DNA from: Streptomyces taklimakanensis
GTDB lineage: Bacteria; Actinomycetota; Actinomycetes; Streptomycetales; Streptomycetaceae
NCBI RefSeq assembly: GCF_009709575.1
Contig: NZ_WIXO01000001.1
Coordinates: 1,364,001 to 1,428,000, forward strand
Length of the DNA stretch: 64,000 bases
Direction: 5' to 3'
The translations under genes and the position numbers were made by a program. A model generated the notes under the pieces. That model did no database searches. It was given only the letters and a program-made list of their open reading frames with translations, and was not told the origin of the DNA. Position 1 is the first letter of the stretch. Each line of letters starts with the position of its first letter. Shown one piece after another: positions 37,371-47,586 of the stretch.

Positions 37371-37414
37371 CACCCGGCGGTCATCCGGCGGTCATCCGGC
37401 GGTCACCCGGCGCT
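37371..37414. repeat. Four 11-bp tandem repeats (CAYCCGGCGGT)
   Basis: Four head-to-tail units of CAYCCGGCGGT at the convergent end of the DUF4240 and GNAT genes. Each unit carries TGA on the minus strand, and since 11 is not a multiple of 3 the stops cover all three frames; the GNAT stop codon lies in this repeat. Confidence 0.85.
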
Positions 37415-37960
37415 CCCGGTGCCTCGGGGCGCGTCCCCCTCGGGGCCCAGCGGGCGTCCCATCAGCACGTCGTCCGCGTAACCGGTCTCCAGCAGGAACT
37501 CGCCGGGCAGCACGCCCTCCACCACGAACCCCTCGGACTCGTACAGCGCCCGCGCCGGCGCGTTGTGGCCCAGCACCCGCAGGGTGATCCGTGCGGCGCC
37601 CTGCCGCCGCGCCTCGTCCATCGCCGCCCGCAGCAGCGCCCGTCCCACTCCCCTGCCGCGCGCCCGGCCGTCCACCGCCAGTCCCTGGATCCGGCGGACG
37701 TGGGCGTTGCAGACCAGTGCGGTGGGCCGGGCCACCTTGACGTAGCCGACGAGCACGCCGCCCAGTTCGGCGACGAGGAACTCCCGGGGGCGGTCGACGG
37801 AGTCGAAGAACGGGGCGTAGGGCGGCTGCGGTCGGGCGGTGACCGCGTGCACCGGCGACCAGACCCGCCGGTCCAGCTCTCCCAGCGCGTCGCCGTCCTC
37901 GACGAGCGCGGGCCGTATGACGGGGGGTTCGCGGCGTGCGGGGCGCGAGGGCGTCGACAT
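37403..37960 (-). CDS. GNAT-family N-acetyltransferase
   Basis: 185 aa. A GNAT fold (about 20-165) shows the acetyl-CoA loop RGRGVGRALLRAAMDEARRQG (Q/RxxGxG/A motif) and the C-terminal FVVEGVLPGEF strand. Substrate unknown. The ATG at 37960 is used; a GTG at 37969 would add three residues, and neither has a strong Shine-Dalgarno. Its stop falls in the 11-bp tandem repeats. Divergent from the epimerase-like gene 50 bp away. Confidence 0.85.
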   Translation of the reverse strand: MSTPSRPARREPPVIRPALVEDGDALGELDRRVWSPVHAVTARPQPPYAPFFDSVDRPREFLVAELGGVLVGYVKVARPTALVCNAHVRRIQGLAVDGRARGRGVGRALLRAAMDEARRQGAARITLRVLGHNAPARALYESEGFVVEGVLPGEFLLETGYADDVLMGRPLGPEGDAPRGTGSAG

Positions 37961-38010
37961 GTCGATCACTCTGCCTGGCCTTCGGCGGCCCCGTCCAGCA
38001 GGATGGGGCC

Positions 38011-38901
38011 ATGCGCATCGCTGTCACCGGCTCGTCCGGACTCATCGGCCGCGCCCTCGTCTCCTCCCTGCGCGCGGAAGGCCACGAGGTGCTGCGCCTG
38101 GTCCGGCGCCCGGCCCGCTCCGGCGACGAGGTGCGGTGGGACCCCAAGGGGCGGTACGTGGACGCCGCCGGGCTCGTCGGCGTCGAGGCCGTGGTGCACC
38201 TGGCCGGCGCGGGCGTGGGAGACCACCGCTGGACGAAGGCGTACAAGCGGGAGATCCGGGACAGCCGGGTGATCGGCACGTCCACCATCGCCGAGGCCCT
38301 CGCCTCGCTCGACGCCCCGCCGCGCGTCCTGGTGGTCGGCACCGGCATCGCGTACTACGGCGACACCGGCGACCGGGCCGTGGACGAGGACGCGCCGCCC
38401 GGCACCGGCTTCCTCGCCGACGTCTGCCGGGACTGGGAGGCGGCCGCGGCGCCCGCCGAGGAGGCGGGCATCAGGACGGTGTACGCCCGCACCGGTCCGG
38501 TGGTGGCCCGGCACGGCGGCGCCTGGGGGCGGCTGTTCCCGATCGTCAGGGCCGGACTGGGCGGCCCGTTGGGCAGCGGCCGACAGTACTGGAGCCCCAT
38601 CGCGCTGCACGACCACATCGCCGCCCTGCGGCACCTGCTGGAGACGGAGGGGCTGTCCGGGCCCGTCAACCTCACCGGCCCCGAACCGGTCCCCCAGCGG
38701 GAGGTGGCCGCCGCGATGGGACGGGTGCTGCACCGGCCCGCCGTCCTGCCCGTGCCCGCGCCGGTGCTGCGCCTGGTGCTCGGCGAACTCTCCGAGGACG
38801 TGCTGAGCAGTCAGCGGATCCTGCCCCGACGGTTGTCGGAGTCCGGGTTCGTGTTCGCCTTCCCCCGGATCGAGGACGCCATCAGGGCGGCGCTGCGCTG
38901 A
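38011..38901 (+). CDS. TIGR01777-type NAD-dependent epimerase/SDR protein
   Basis: 296 aa. NAD-binding start MRIAVTGSSGLIGRALVSSL (TGxxGxxG), central GIAYYGDTGD (TIGR01777 signature), DWEAAA and a C-terminal SQRILPRRLSESGF-F-FP motif typical of the family (YfcH-like in E. coli). Function is not known; the family is linked to plastid/bacterial division-associated SDRs by homology only. The ATG at 38011 follows GGGATGGGGCC; no classical Shine-Dalgarno. Confidence 0.9.
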   Translation: MRIAVTGSSGLIGRALVSSLRAEGHEVLRLVRRPARSGDEVRWDPKGRYVDAAGLVGVEAVVHLAGAGVGDHRWTKAYKREIRDSRVIGTSTIAEALASLDAPPRVLVVGTGIAYYGDTGDRAVDEDAPPGTGFLADVCRDWEAAAAPAEEAGIRTVYARTGPVVARHGGAWGRLFPIVRAGLGGPLGSGRQYWSPIALHDHIAALRHLLETEGLSGPVNLTGPEPVPQREVAAAMGRVLHRPAVLPVPAPVLRLVLGELSEDVLSSQRILPRRLSESGFVFAFPRIEDAIRAALR

Positions 38902-39125
38902 CCTCGGGGCTCCGCCCGACGCCACCGGACTCCACGAATCTGTGCGACCTCCGTACACCCGTGCGCGACCCACCCGTGCGACCGTGCCCCCGTCCGTACG
39001 CCACTGGCCGTGCTCCGGCGCTTCTCTAGGGTCGTTCGAGAGCGCGAGTCGAACGCCTCGTCGGCGAACCGGACCCCTTTGGGCCTCTCCCCCCTCGCGC
39101 CGCAGTGTCGACCACGGGAGGGCAC

Positions 39126-40538
39126 ATGCTCGGCAGCGCGCCCCGTCCGAACCCCGGCACCGACCGGGACACCACCGACGTCGTCGTCATCGGCGCGGGC
39201 CTGGCGGGCCTGGCCGCCGCACGACACCTGACCACGGCCGGGCTGCGGGTCACCGTCCTGGAGGCCGCCGAGGAGATCGGGGGCCGAATGGCCACCGAGG
39301 AGGTGGACGGCTACCGGCTGGACCACTCCGTGCGCCCGCTGTCGGCCGACTGGCCGGAGCTGAGTCGCTGCCCCGGCCTGGAGGAACTGGTGCTGCGCCC
39401 CTTCTCCTCGGGGGTGCTGGTCCGCGCCGGGGACCGGACCCTGCGCGTCGTCCCGCCCCGCGCCCCCCGGCCCCTCATGGGCGCCGAGGGCGCGTACGCG
39501 GCGGTCGGCGCCCTGACCGGCGCCCGACGTCCGACGAACGTCGGCGCCGTGGGCGGCACGTTGGGCACCACCCTGGGCGGAACGCTGGACCTGGCCCGAC
39601 TGCGCGCCCAACTCGCCCGGCTCGCCACGACCTCCACCCGGCGGCTGCGGGCCCGCCCCGAGCTGCCCGCCTCCCGGGCTCCGGTCCTCCGCGGGCTGCC
39701 GCCCCGCACCGTCGAGGGCGTGCTGCGGCCCCTGCTGGGCGCGCTGCTGTGCGACCCGGAGCTGACGACCTCCAGCCGCGTCGGCGACCTGGCGCTGCGC
39801 GGCTTCGCCCGCGGCGGACTGTGCCTGCCCCGGGGCGGCGCCTCGGCACTGCCCCGGGCCCTGGCGGCCGGACTGCCGGCCGGCACCGTCCACACCGGCG
39901 TGCGGGTGACCTCCGTGGCCGTCAACGCGGTCGTCACGCGTGAGCTGGGCACCCTGCGCTGCCGCGCGGTGCTCATCGCCACCGGGGCGCGCGACGCGGC
40001 GGAGCTGCTGCCGGGGCTGCGGGTTCCGGGCTTCCACCCCGTCACCGTGCTGCACCACGCGGTGGAGGACGCGGCGGCGGACGCGGTGCCCGCGACCGGC
40101 CCGGCGCTGGTGCTGGACGCCGGACGGAGCGGCCCGGTCGCGTACTCCACCGTCGCCAGCGCCGTCGACCCCTCCCGCGCCCGTCCGGGCCGGGCGTTGG
40201 TCACCTCGGTGGTGCTCGGTCCCGCCGCGGCGCGGCCCCCCGCCGGGCTGGAGCGGACGGCCCGCGCCCAACTGGCCCGGTTGTACGGCGTCCCGACCGG
40301 CCGCTGGCGGCTGCTGGCCGCCCGGCACGACCCGTGGGCCGTTCCCGCCGCGCCCCCTCCGCACGACCCACGGCGCTCCGTCCGGGTGCTGTACGGGCTG
40401 TACGTCTGCGGCGACCACCGCGACTTCCCCGACGCCCAGGGCGCCCTGCGCTCGGCCCGCCGTGCCGCGGAGGCGATCCGCCGCGACTTCGGCATCCGGA
40501 CGTGTCCACAGGGCCCGCCGCTGTCCGCCGCCGCGTGA
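39126..40538 (+). CDS. FAD-dependent amine oxidase-type oxidoreductase
   Basis: 470 aa. The N-terminal Rossmann motif VVVIGAGLAGLAAARHLTTAG and VTVLEAAEEIGGRMAT show the NAD(P)-binding-8/amine oxidase fold, and the C-terminal GxxxSx-like FAD loop appears as LYVCGDHRDFPDAQGA. It resembles protoporphyrinogen-oxidase-like and carotenoid-desaturase-like proteins of unknown substrate. GGGAGGGC precedes the ATG at 39126, decisive against an upstream GTG. Monocistronic; 132 bp before the NsdA-like gene stop, convergent. Confidence 0.88.
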   Translation: MLGSAPRPNPGTDRDTTDVVVIGAGLAGLAAARHLTTAGLRVTVLEAAEEIGGRMATEEVDGYRLDHSVRPLSADWPELSRCPGLEELVLRPFSSGVLVRAGDRTLRVVPPRAPRPLMGAEGAYAAVGALTGARRPTNVGAVGGTLGTTLGGTLDLARLRAQLARLATTSTRRLRARPELPASRAPVLRGLPPRTVEGVLRPLLGALLCDPELTTSSRVGDLALRGFARGGLCLPRGGASALPRALAAGLPAGTVHTGVRVTSVAVNAVVTRELGTLRCRAVLIATGARDAAELLPGLRVPGFHPVTVLHHAVEDAAADAVPATGPALVLDAGRSGPVAYSTVASAVDPSRARPGRALVTSVVLGPAAARPPAGLERTARAQLARLYGVPTGRWRLLAARHDPWAVPAAPPPHDPRRSVRVLYGLYVCGDHRDFPDAQGALRSARRAAEAIRRDFGIRTCPQGPPLSAAA

Positions 40539-40670
40539 CGGCTCCGGGCCCGCGCGGACACGCCCCGGCAGGACGCGCCCTCCGACCGGCTCCCCGACCT
40601 CCTCCACCCGGACGGGCGGGGAGGCGGAGGACCGGGGGACGGAACGGCCGGGAAGGCGTCGGGAAGAGCG

Positions 40671-42167
40671 TCAGACCATGGCGGCGACGCGCTCGCGGTA
40701 GGCACGCACCGGAGTGGCGTCCCGGTACGGCTCCAGGCGGCGCTCGAAGTCCTTGACGTACTCGTGCGCCCGCACCGACCGCATCTCCGACGCCTGGTGC
40801 GCCGCCTCGGCGGCCAGCGCGCACGCCTGCTCCACGTCGCCCAGCCCCAGCCGGGCCGTGGCCAGCACCACCTTGCAGAACAGCCTGCTGCGGACGTAGC
40901 CCGCACCCCGCAGCTGGAGGGAGCGCTCGGCGTGCTGGGCCGCCGCCCGGTACTGCTGGAGATCCCGGTGGCAGTGGCCGAACTCGTCGGCCAGCTGCGC
41001 CTCGTCGAAGAACCGCGCCCAGTGCGGCACCTCGTCGCCCGGCCGCGCCTGCTCCAGCGCCCGCTCGGCCCTGGCCAACGACGCCGCGCAGGCCCGCACC
41101 TCCCCCAGCACCCCGTGCCCGCGCGCCTCCACCGCGTGCAGCAGCGACTGGACGACCGGCGGCACCGAGGAGCCCACCCCCTGCTGGGCGACCCGCGCCA
41201 GTTGCACCGCCTCCCGACCGTGCCCGAGGTAGACGGCCTGTCGGCTCATCGTCACCAGGACGTAGCTGCCGTACGCCCGGTCCCCGGCGGCCTGTGCCAG
41301 GCGCAGCGCCTGGACGAAGTAGCGCTGCGCCAGACCGTGGGCGGCGATGTCGTAGGCCGTCCAGCCCGCCAGGCGGGTCAGGTCGGCCGCGGCGCCGAAC
41401 AGCCGGCGGCCGATCTGCTCCCCGTAGGCGCCGCGCAGCATCGGCTCGGCCTCGTGTTCCAGGTAGCGCACCAGGGCCTGCCGGGCGTGGCCGCCGCCGT
41501 AGGCGTGGTCGAGGCCGCGGAACAGCTCGCCGACCGAGCGCAGCGCCGCCACGTCCCCGGCGGTGACCCGTTGGCCCGGACCGCGTTCGACCCGCTCGAC
41601 GCGGACGGTCTGGGCCGCGCGGGGCGGTGGTACGGCGGCTGGCGTGTGCCCGGGCCCCCGGCCCTGCGCGGGCACCCGCGGGACCTCCGGGGCAAGCTCG
41701 CCGCGCGCGACGCGTTCGTCGGGGCGTCCGATCAGCCAGTCCCGGCTGGGCACCACCAGCCCGGCAGGAGTGAAGGCGATCTTCCGCAGTTCGGCGTGGC
41801 TGCCGGTGTCCTTGCGCCACAGCCCGCCGACGATGTCCACCGCCTCGCTGGGCGTGGCCGCGAACTCCAGGCCCGCGTAGACCGGCGCGCAGGCGTCCAG
41901 CCCCAGGTCCTGCGCGGTGAGCCTGCGGCCCAGGCGGCGGGTGAAGACCTCGGCGATCAGGGCCGGTGTCGTGCCGCGCGGCTGCTGGCCGCGCAACCAG
42001 CGGGTCACCGAGGTCTTGTCGTACCTCAGGTCCAACCCGTGCTCCAACCCGAGTTGGTCGACCCGCCGGGCGAGTCCGGCGTTGGAGAACCCGGCCTCGG
42101 CGATGAGTGCGGCGAGCTGGCGGTTGGGGGTGCGCTGGGAAGACTTCCCAGGTCGTTCCGTCGTCAT
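40671..42167 (-). CDS. NsdA-like regulatory protein with TPR-type repeats
   Basis: 498 aa. An N-terminal segment ([39 protein letters not shown]) resembles the HTH region of the Streptomyces NsdA/BldD-regulated family, and the C-terminal two-thirds are tetratricopeptide-like helical repeats (for example [22 protein letters not shown]). NsdA proteins repress development and antibiotic production (family knowledge); whether this paralogue does so is unknown. The ATG at 42167 has no ideal Shine-Dalgarno; a GTG at 42191 is an alternative. Faces lipB divergently. Confidence 0.85.
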   Translation of the reverse strand: MTTERPGKSSQRTPNRQLAALIAEAGFSNAGLARRVDQLGLEHGLDLRYDKTSVTRWLRGQQPRGTTPALIAEVFTRRLGRRLTAQDLGLDACAPVYAGLEFAATPSEAVDIVGGLWRKDTGSHAELRKIAFTPAGLVVPSRDWLIGRPDERVARGELAPEVPRVPAQGRGPGHTPAAVPPPRAAQTVRVERVERGPGQRVTAGDVAALRSVGELFRGLDHAYGGGHARQALVRYLEHEAEPMLRGAYGEQIGRRLFGAAADLTRLAGWTAYDIAAHGLAQRYFVQALRLAQAAGDRAYGSYVLVTMSRQAVYLGHGREAVQLARVAQQGVGSSVPPVVQSLLHAVEARGHGVLGEVRACAASLARAERALEQARPGDEVPHWARFFDEAQLADEFGHCHRDLQQYRAAAQHAERSLQLRGAGYVRSRLFCKVVLATARLGLGDVEQACALAAEAAHQASEMRSVRAHEYVKDFERRLEPYRDATPVRAYRERVAAMV

Positions 42168-42453
42168 CGGCTTTGCGGTCTCCTGCCTCACGGCTTGGGT
42201 ACGACAGACGCCGGGGCGCCCTGCTGGAACGGCGCGAATGTAGCGGTCCCGCGCGGCGTGTCGGGGGCATGCGCCCAGCTTTCATCCATACGTGTGAGTG
42301 GGGGTTTCCCACGGGCCCCGGGCCGCACGGTCCCTCCCGGCGGCCACCTCCCGGCGCCCTTCCCCACCCGGCGCCGTACAGTGGCAGCCGGGGACGCGCC
42401 AGGTCCCGGGACGGCCCGGACCTCGGCCCGAGGACCGCGAGGAGGATCCCGTC

Positions 42454-43233
42454 GTGAGCGAGCTGCGCTTTGTGCATCTGGGTTTCGGTGCGGACGCCGT
42501 GGAGTACCGCGAGGCGTGGCAGCGGCAGCGGGAGGTCCACGCGGCCCGCTTCGCCGACGAGATCCCCGACACCTGCCTGCTCCTGGAGCACCAGCCGGTC
42601 TACACCGCCGGCCGCCGCACCGCGGACAGCGAGCGGCCGCTGGACGGCACCCCGGTGGTGGACGTCGACCGCGGCGGCAAGATCACCTGGCACGGTCCCG
42701 GCCAGCTCGTCGGCTACCCGATCCTCAAGCTGCCGCGTCCGGTGGACGTGGTGGCCCACGTGCGGCGGCTGGAGGAGGCGCTGATCCGCACCTGCGCGGA
42801 GTTCGGCCTGGAGACCACCCGGATCGAGGGCCGCAGCGGGGTGTGGGTGCTGGGAGAACCGGCGGAGCGGCCCGAGCTGGGCGGACTGGAGCTGGACCTC
42901 GCCCCCCCGACGGACGAGGAGGAGTACGACCCCCGCCTGAGGGGCCCGGAGTACGCGCCCTCCAACGCGGGCCGGCGCGGCGAGGACCGCAAGCTCGCGG
43001 CGATCGGCGTCCGCGTCGCCAAGGGCGTCACCATGCACGGCTTCGCCCTCACCTGCGACTCGGACACCACCTGGTTCGACCGCATCGTGCCGTGCGGCAT
43101 CCGGGACGCCGGTGTCACCTCCCTCTCCCGGGAGTTGGGCAGGGAGGTGACCGTCGCCGAGGTGCTGCCCGTGGTGGAGAAGCACCTGCGCGCGGTGCTG
43201 GAGTCGACGGAACCGATGCCCCGCGCCGTCTGA
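42454..43233 (+). CDS. lipB: Octanoyl-[acyl carrier protein] transferase
   Basis: 259-aa lipoate biosynthesis enzyme transferring octanoyl from ACP to E2 and GcvH lipoyl domains. The [19 protein letters not shown] signature carries active-site features; the catalytic Lys lies in [12 protein letters not shown] and the Cys in [14 protein letters not shown]. The Streptomyces form has an acidic insertion of about 25 residues near 150 ([13 protein letters not shown]). GAGGAGG precedes the GTG. lipA follows 62 bp later. Confidence 0.97.
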   Translation: MSELRFVHLGFGADAVEYREAWQRQREVHAARFADEIPDTCLLLEHQPVYTAGRRTADSERPLDGTPVVDVDRGGKITWHGPGQLVGYPILKLPRPVDVVAHVRRLEEALIRTCAEFGLETTRIEGRSGVWVLGEPAERPELGGLELDLAPPTDEEEYDPRLRGPEYAPSNAGRRGEDRKLAAIGVRVAKGVTMHGFALTCDSDTTWFDRIVPCGIRDAGVTSLSRELGREVTVAEVLPVVEKHLRAVLESTEPMPRAV

Positions 43234-43295
43234 CCCGAACAAGCCGAGGCGTACCCTGGGGATCGCCGAAGAATCGAAGTCGTAGGGAGCCGGAC

Positions 43296-44234
43296 GTGTC
43301 CGCTGTCGCACCCGACGGTAGGAAGCTGCTGCGCCTGGAGGTCCGGAACAGCCAGACCCCCATCGAGCGCAAGCCCGAGTGGATCAAGACCCGGGCGAAG
43401 ATGGGCCCCGAGTACAACGCGCTGCAGTCCCTGGTCAAGCGCGAGGGCCTGCACACGGTCTGCCAGGAGGCGGGCTGTCCCAACATCTTCGAGTGTTGGG
43501 AGGACCGCGAGGCGACCTTCCTCATCGGTGGTGAGCAGTGCACCCGGCGCTGCGACTTCTGCCAGATCGACACGGGGAAGCCCGCCGAGTTCGACCGGGA
43601 CGAGCCCCGCCGGGTCGCGGAGTCCGTGCGGCAGATGGAGCTGCGGTACGCCACGGTCACCGGCGTCGCCCGCGACGACCTGCCCGACGGCGGCGCCTGG
43701 CTGTACGCCGAGACCGTCCGCCAGATCCACGCGCTGATGCCGGACACCGGCGTCGAGCTGCTGATCCCCGACTTCAACGCCGTCCCCGAGCAGCTCGCCG
43801 AGGTCTTCTCCTCGCGCCCCGAGGTGCTGGCGCACAACGTGGAGACGGTGCCGCGGATCTTCAAGCGCATCCGTCCGGCCTTCCGCTACGAGCGGTCGCT
43901 GGAGGTGATCACCCGGGCCCGCGCGGAGGGACTGGTCACCAAGTCCAACCTGATCCTGGGCATGGGCGAGACCCGCGAGGAGGTCTCCCAGGCCCTGCGC
44001 GACCTGCACGGAGCCGGTTGCGAGCTGATCACCATCACCCAGTACCTGCGGCCCTCGCCGCGGCACCACCCCGTGGAGCGCTGGGTGAAGCCGCAGGAGT
44101 TCGTGGAGCTGAAGGAGGAGGCGGAGGAGATCGGCTTCGCCGGTGTCATGTCCGGCCCGCTGGTCCGCTCCTCCTACCGCGCCGGGCGGCTGTACCAGCA
44201 GGCGATCGACCGGCGGGGCGCCACCGCGGCCTGA
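43296..44234 (+). CDS. lipA: Lipoyl synthase
   Basis: 312-aa radical SAM enzyme inserting sulfur into octanoyl-E2. The auxiliary cluster motif [12 protein letters not shown] and the radical [11 protein letters not shown] motif are intact; a C-terminal SSYRAGRL carries the conserved Ser that ligates the auxiliary cluster. GGGAG precedes the GTG at 43296. With lipB it serves the pyruvate dehydrogenase E2 encoded about 15 kb upstream. Confidence 0.97.
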   Translation: MSAVAPDGRKLLRLEVRNSQTPIERKPEWIKTRAKMGPEYNALQSLVKREGLHTVCQEAGCPNIFECWEDREATFLIGGEQCTRRCDFCQIDTGKPAEFDRDEPRRVAESVRQMELRYATVTGVARDDLPDGGAWLYAETVRQIHALMPDTGVELLIPDFNAVPEQLAEVFSSRPEVLAHNVETVPRIFKRIRPAFRYERSLEVITRARAEGLVTKSNLILGMGETREEVSQALRDLHGAGCELITITQYLRPSPRHHPVERWVKPQEFVELKEEAEEIGFAGVMSGPLVRSSYRAGRLYQQAIDRRGATAA

Positions 44235-44303
44235 CGCGGTCCCGCCCGGCCGGGCGGAGTCCTTCCGGCTCCTTCCGAGTCCCCTCGACGCTCCGCCCCC
44301 TTC

Positions 44304-44348
44304 GCCGCCGTCGCCCCTCCCGGCACCGTCGGGAGGGGCGACGGTGGC
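44304..44348. terminator. Terminator between lipA and DUF4191 gene
   Basis: 18-bp stem with one G-U pair (CCGTCGCCCCTCCC core, arms 44304-44321 and 44331-44348), 70 bp after the lipA stop. Confidence 0.75.
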
Positions 44349-44487
44349 ACTCCGGAGGGGCCCGGGGGAATCCGGAGGAGGCCCCCGACGCGCGCCGCGC
44401 CGCGGACTCCGACGGGGCGGTGCGCCGGCCGGCGGGCGGTGGCCACCCGCACGAGGCGACCGGCACGGACGACGTAGACTTCGCCAT

Positions 44488-45177
44488 ATGGCGAGGAAGG
44501 AAACATCCGAGAATCCGGGGCGGCTCAAGCAGATCGCCCTGACGTACAAGATGACGCGGCGCGTCGACAGGTGGATCGGCTTCGTCATCGCGGGCGTAGG
44601 TGTCGTCACCTTCGGTGTTCTCCTCGCGATCGGCTTCTGGCTCGGTCACCCGGTCTACCTGGGCATCCTCGGCTTCCTGCTGGCCTTCCTGGCGATGGCG
44701 ATCGTCTTCGGCCGACGGGCCGAGCGGGCGGCCTTCAGCCAGATGGAGGGCCAGCCGGGCGCCGCGGCGGCGGTACTGGACAACATCGGCCGGGGCTGGA
44801 CGGTCACTCCGGCGGTGGCGGTCAACCGCCAGCAGGACGTCGTCCACCGCGCGGTCGGCAAGGCCGGCATCGTCCTGGTCGGCGAGGGCAACCCCAACCG
44901 GGTGCGGAACCTGCTCGCCTCCGAGAAGAAGCGCATGGCCCGCATCGTCGGCACCGTCCCCGTCCACGACGTGGTGGTGGGCACCGGAGAGGGCCAGACG
45001 GAGTTGAAGAAGCTCCGCACCAAGCTGCTCAAACTCCCCCGGACGCTTCCGGGGCACCAGGTCACCGAGGTCAACGACCGTCTGCGGGCGATGGGCGACC
45101 TGATGAACAACCTGCCGCTGCCCAAGGGACCGATGCCGCGCGGCATGCGGATGCCGAAGGGGCCGACCCGCCGCTGA
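44488..45177 (+). CDS. DUF4191 membrane protein
   Basis: 229 aa with a short cytoplasmic N-terminus (MARKETSENPGRLKQIALTYKMT), two closely spaced membrane helices (about 27-75) and a cytoplasmic C-terminal domain with NVTVxP... (DNIGRGWTVTPAVAVNRQQDVVHR) and a basic Pro/Gly/Met tail (GPMPRGMRMPKGP). This is the actinobacterial DUF4191 family, regularly found between lipA and glnA. Function unknown. Confidence 0.9.
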   Translation: MARKETSENPGRLKQIALTYKMTRRVDRWIGFVIAGVGVVTFGVLLAIGFWLGHPVYLGILGFLLAFLAMAIVFGRRAERAAFSQMEGQPGAAAAVLDNIGRGWTVTPAVAVNRQQDVVHRAVGKAGIVLVGEGNPNRVRNLLASEKKRMARIVGTVPVHDVVVGTGEGQTELKKLRTKLLKLPRTLPGHQVTEVNDRLRAMGDLMNNLPLPKGPMPRGMRMPKGPTRR

Positions 45178-45224
45178 GCCGGGAGGCCGGCGACCGCACG
45201 GCGCGGCGGTGGCAAGACGGGAAC

Positions 45225-45274
45225 CGACACGGCGGAGGGCCCGGAACGCTCGTTCCGGGCCCTCCGCCGTGTCG
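45225..45274. terminator. Strong bidirectional terminator
   Basis: Perfect 23-bp stem (arms 45225-45247 and 45252-45274, CGACACGGCGGAGGGCCC core) with a 4-nt loop between convergent genes. Confidence 0.92.
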
Positions 45275-45334
45275 GGGCGCCGTGTCGGTCGGCCTCTCCG
45301 CCGAGGCGTCCGCCTCGTCGGAGGCGGACAGGGC

Positions 45335-45802
45335 TCAGATCCGCACCTGGACGGCGCCGGAGAGCCGGTCGTGCAGCCCCCGCGTGTCGCGGTCCCAGAC
45401 CAGCGCCGGGACGGCGAGCACCAACAGGACCGTGCGCAGCACGGTGCGGGGCAACGAGAGCCGTCCGCCGCCCACCGAGACCACCCGCAGGCCCATCAGC
45501 CGCTTGCCGGGGGTGGAGCCGACCGTGCCGACGGTGAGGACGGAGAGCACCGCGAGGACCGACAGCGCCCAGTTCCCCGCCGACCGGAAGTCACCGCCCG
45601 TGATCAGACCGTATGCGATCAACAGGCACAGGCCCCAGTCGACGAGGATCGCCACGACCCGTCGCCCGACCGGTGCGACCGACCCCGGCCCGTCCTGGGG
45701 CAGGCCCAGCCGCTCGCCCCGGTAGCCGAAGTCCGCGCCCATCTCCTCGGCCGCCGCACGGGGGCCGGAGAGCCACGATCCGATGACTTGCCTGTTGTCC
45801 AC
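45335..45802 (-). CDS. RDD-family membrane protein
   Basis: 155 aa with an RDD domain: VVAILVDWGLCLLIAYGLI starts helix 1 with the conserved Arg-Asp neighbourhood, and TPGKRLMGLRVVSVGG and WDRDTRGLHDRLSG are the RDD signatures. Three hydrophobic helices. The GTG at 45802 (MDNRQVIGSWLSGP) is chosen by family start. Divergent from glnA and may share its regulatory region. Possibly a small transporter; unknown. Confidence 0.9.
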   Translation of the reverse strand: MDNRQVIGSWLSGPRAAAEEMGADFGYRGERLGLPQDGPGSVAPVGRRVVAILVDWGLCLLIAYGLITGGDFRSAGNWALSVLAVLSVLTVGTVGSTPGKRLMGLRVVSVGGGRLSLPRTVLRTVLLVLAVPALVWDRDTRGLHDRLSGAVQVRI

Positions 45803-45907
45803 GCACCAACGGTAACGCGCGGCGCTTCGGGGTACCCGACGGGGCTGTACACCGAACACACGGGCCGCGCGGGGACGTCACGAGCGCCTTTCCGCCTGTC
45901 CACCCGG

Positions 45908-45945
45908 TTAACATCGCCGAAACGAACGAGTCATGCCCGAGAAAT
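45908..45945 (+). promoter_or_regulatory. GlnR-type operator upstream of glnA
   Basis: TTAAC-N6-GAAAC-N6-GTCAT-N6-GAAAT matches the actinobacterial GlnR consensus of alternating a/b boxes (gTnAC-n6-GaAAc) with exact 6-nt spacers, placing two adjacent dimer sites about 96-133 bp before the glnA start. This implies nitrogen control of glnA by GlnR (family knowledge plus sequence). Confidence 0.82.
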
Positions 45946-46040
45946 CCCGCAAATCTAAGGTCGGGCGCAGCAGGACGCCACACTGGACTGCCACTCGAGC
46001 TGCCACCCCGTCCCCTCGCGGCGGGACTAGGAGGACTTGG

Positions 46041-47450
46041 ATGTTCCAGAACGCCGACGAGGCAAGGAAATACATCGCGGACAACGACGTCAAGTTCATC
46101 GACGTCCGATTCTGCGACCTGCCGGGCATCATGCAGCACTTCACCATTCCGGTCGAGGTCTTCGACCCGACGGAGCAGCTGATGTTCGACGGCTCGTCGA
46201 TCCGCGGATTCCAGGCCATCCACGAGTCCGACATGGCCCTGGTGCCGGACCTGTCCACCGCGCGCCTCGACCCGTTCCGCAAGGACGCCACGCTCAACGT
46301 CAACTTCTTCATCCACGACCCGATCACCGGCGAGCAGTACAGCCGTGACCCGCGGAACGTGGCGAAGAAGGCCGAGGCGTACCTCGCCTCCTCCGGCATC
46401 GCCGACACCGCGTTCTTCGGTCCGGAGGCCGAGTTCTACGTCTTCGACAGCGTCCGCTTCCAGACCAGCGCGAACGAGTCGTTCTACCACATCGACTCCG
46501 AGGCCGGCGCCTGGAACACCGGCGCCCTGGAGGACAACCGCGGCTACAAGGTCCGCTACAAGGGCGGTTACTTCCCGGCCCCGCCGGTCGACCACTTCGC
46601 CGACCTGCGCGCCGAGATCTCCCTGGAGCTGGCCAAGGCCGGTCTGCAGGTCGAGCGCCAGCACCACGAGGTGGGCACCGCCGGCCAGGCCGAGATCAAC
46701 TACAAGTTCAACACGCTGCTGGCCGCCGCCGACGACCTGATGCTCTTCAAGTACATCGTGAAGAACGTCGCCTGGCGCAACGGCAAGACCGCGACCTTCA
46801 TGCCGAAGCCGATCTTCGGCGACAACGGTTCGGGCATGCACGTCCACCAGTCGCTGTGGTCCGGCGGTGAGCCGCTCTTCTACGACGAGCAGGGGTACGC
46901 GGGTCTGTCGGACACCGCCCGGTACTACATCGGCGGCATCCTCAAGCACGCCCCGTCGCTGCTGGCCTTCACCAACCCGACGGTGAACTCCTACCACCGT
47001 CTGGTGCCCGGCTTCGAGGCCCCGGTGAACCTGGTCTACTCGCAGCGCAACCGCTCCGCCGCGATGCGCATCCCGATCACCGGCTCGAACCCGAAGGCCA
47101 AGCGCGTCGAGTTCCGCGCCCCGGACCCGTCCTCCAACCCGTACCTGGCCTTCTCGGCCCTGCTGCTGGCCGGACTGGACGGCGTCAAGAACAAGATCGA
47201 GCCGGCCGAGCCGATCGACAAGGACCTCTACGAGCTGGCCCCGGAGGAGCACGCGAACGTCCCGCAGGTCCCGACCGACCTGGGCGCCGTCCTGAACGCC
47301 CTGGAGGAGGACAACGAGTACCTGCAGGCGGGCGGCGTGTTCACCTCGGACCTGATCGAGACCTGGATCGACTACAAGCGCACCAACGAGATCGCCCCGA
47401 TCCAGCTCCGTCCGCACCCGCACGAGTTCGAGATGTACTTCGACATCTAA
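46041..47450 (+). CDS. glnA: Glutamine synthetase type I (GSI-beta)
   Basis: 469-aa dodecameric enzyme making glutamine from glutamate, ammonia and ATP. Signatures: [17 protein letters not shown], the ATP site [18 protein letters not shown] and the [13 protein letters not shown] stretch. The adenylylation Tyr is Y397 ([10 protein letters not shown]), so activity is likely controlled by GlnE. A GSI-beta type insertion is present. AGGAGGA precedes the ATG. The upstream GlnR boxes set transcription; a strong terminator follows the stop. Confidence 0.98.
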   Translation: MFQNADEARKYIADNDVKFIDVRFCDLPGIMQHFTIPVEVFDPTEQLMFDGSSIRGFQAIHESDMALVPDLSTARLDPFRKDATLNVNFFIHDPITGEQYSRDPRNVAKKAEAYLASSGIADTAFFGPEAEFYVFDSVRFQTSANESFYHIDSEAGAWNTGALEDNRGYKVRYKGGYFPAPPVDHFADLRAEISLELAKAGLQVERQHHEVGTAGQAEINYKFNTLLAAADDLMLFKYIVKNVAWRNGKTATFMPKPIFGDNGSGMHVHQSLWSGGEPLFYDEQGYAGLSDTARYYIGGILKHAPSLLAFTNPTVNSYHRLVPGFEAPVNLVYSQRNRSAAMRIPITGSNPKAKRVEFRAPDPSSNPYLAFSALLLAGLDGVKNKIEPAEPIDKDLYELAPEEHANVPQVPTDLGAVLNALEEDNEYLQAGGVFTSDLIETWIDYKRTNEIAPIQLRPHPHEFEMYFDI

Positions 47451-47497
47451 GATCACCGCAGGTCAGAGCGGGCTCCCGCTCTCCTGGGCCGTCTGTG

Positions 47498-47540
47498 GGC
47501 CGTCGGCCGCGCCTTTGGGGGGAAGGCGCGGCCGACGGCC
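47498..47540 (+). terminator. Terminator after glnA
   Basis: Perfect 18-bp stem (GGCCGTCGGCCGCGCCTT with complement) and 7-nt loop, followed by GTTTCT. If the 12-bp repeat at 47458 is attL it lies between glnA and this hairpin. Confidence 0.85.
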
Positions 47541-47586
47541 GTTTCTGTGGGCGCTCCGTTCAGCCGCGACCGAGGCCGTTCCCTCA

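Noticed and set aside
37565..38272. Plus-strand ORF antisense to the GNAT gene
   Set aside because: Shadow frame; the GNAT motif on the minus strand explains the region.
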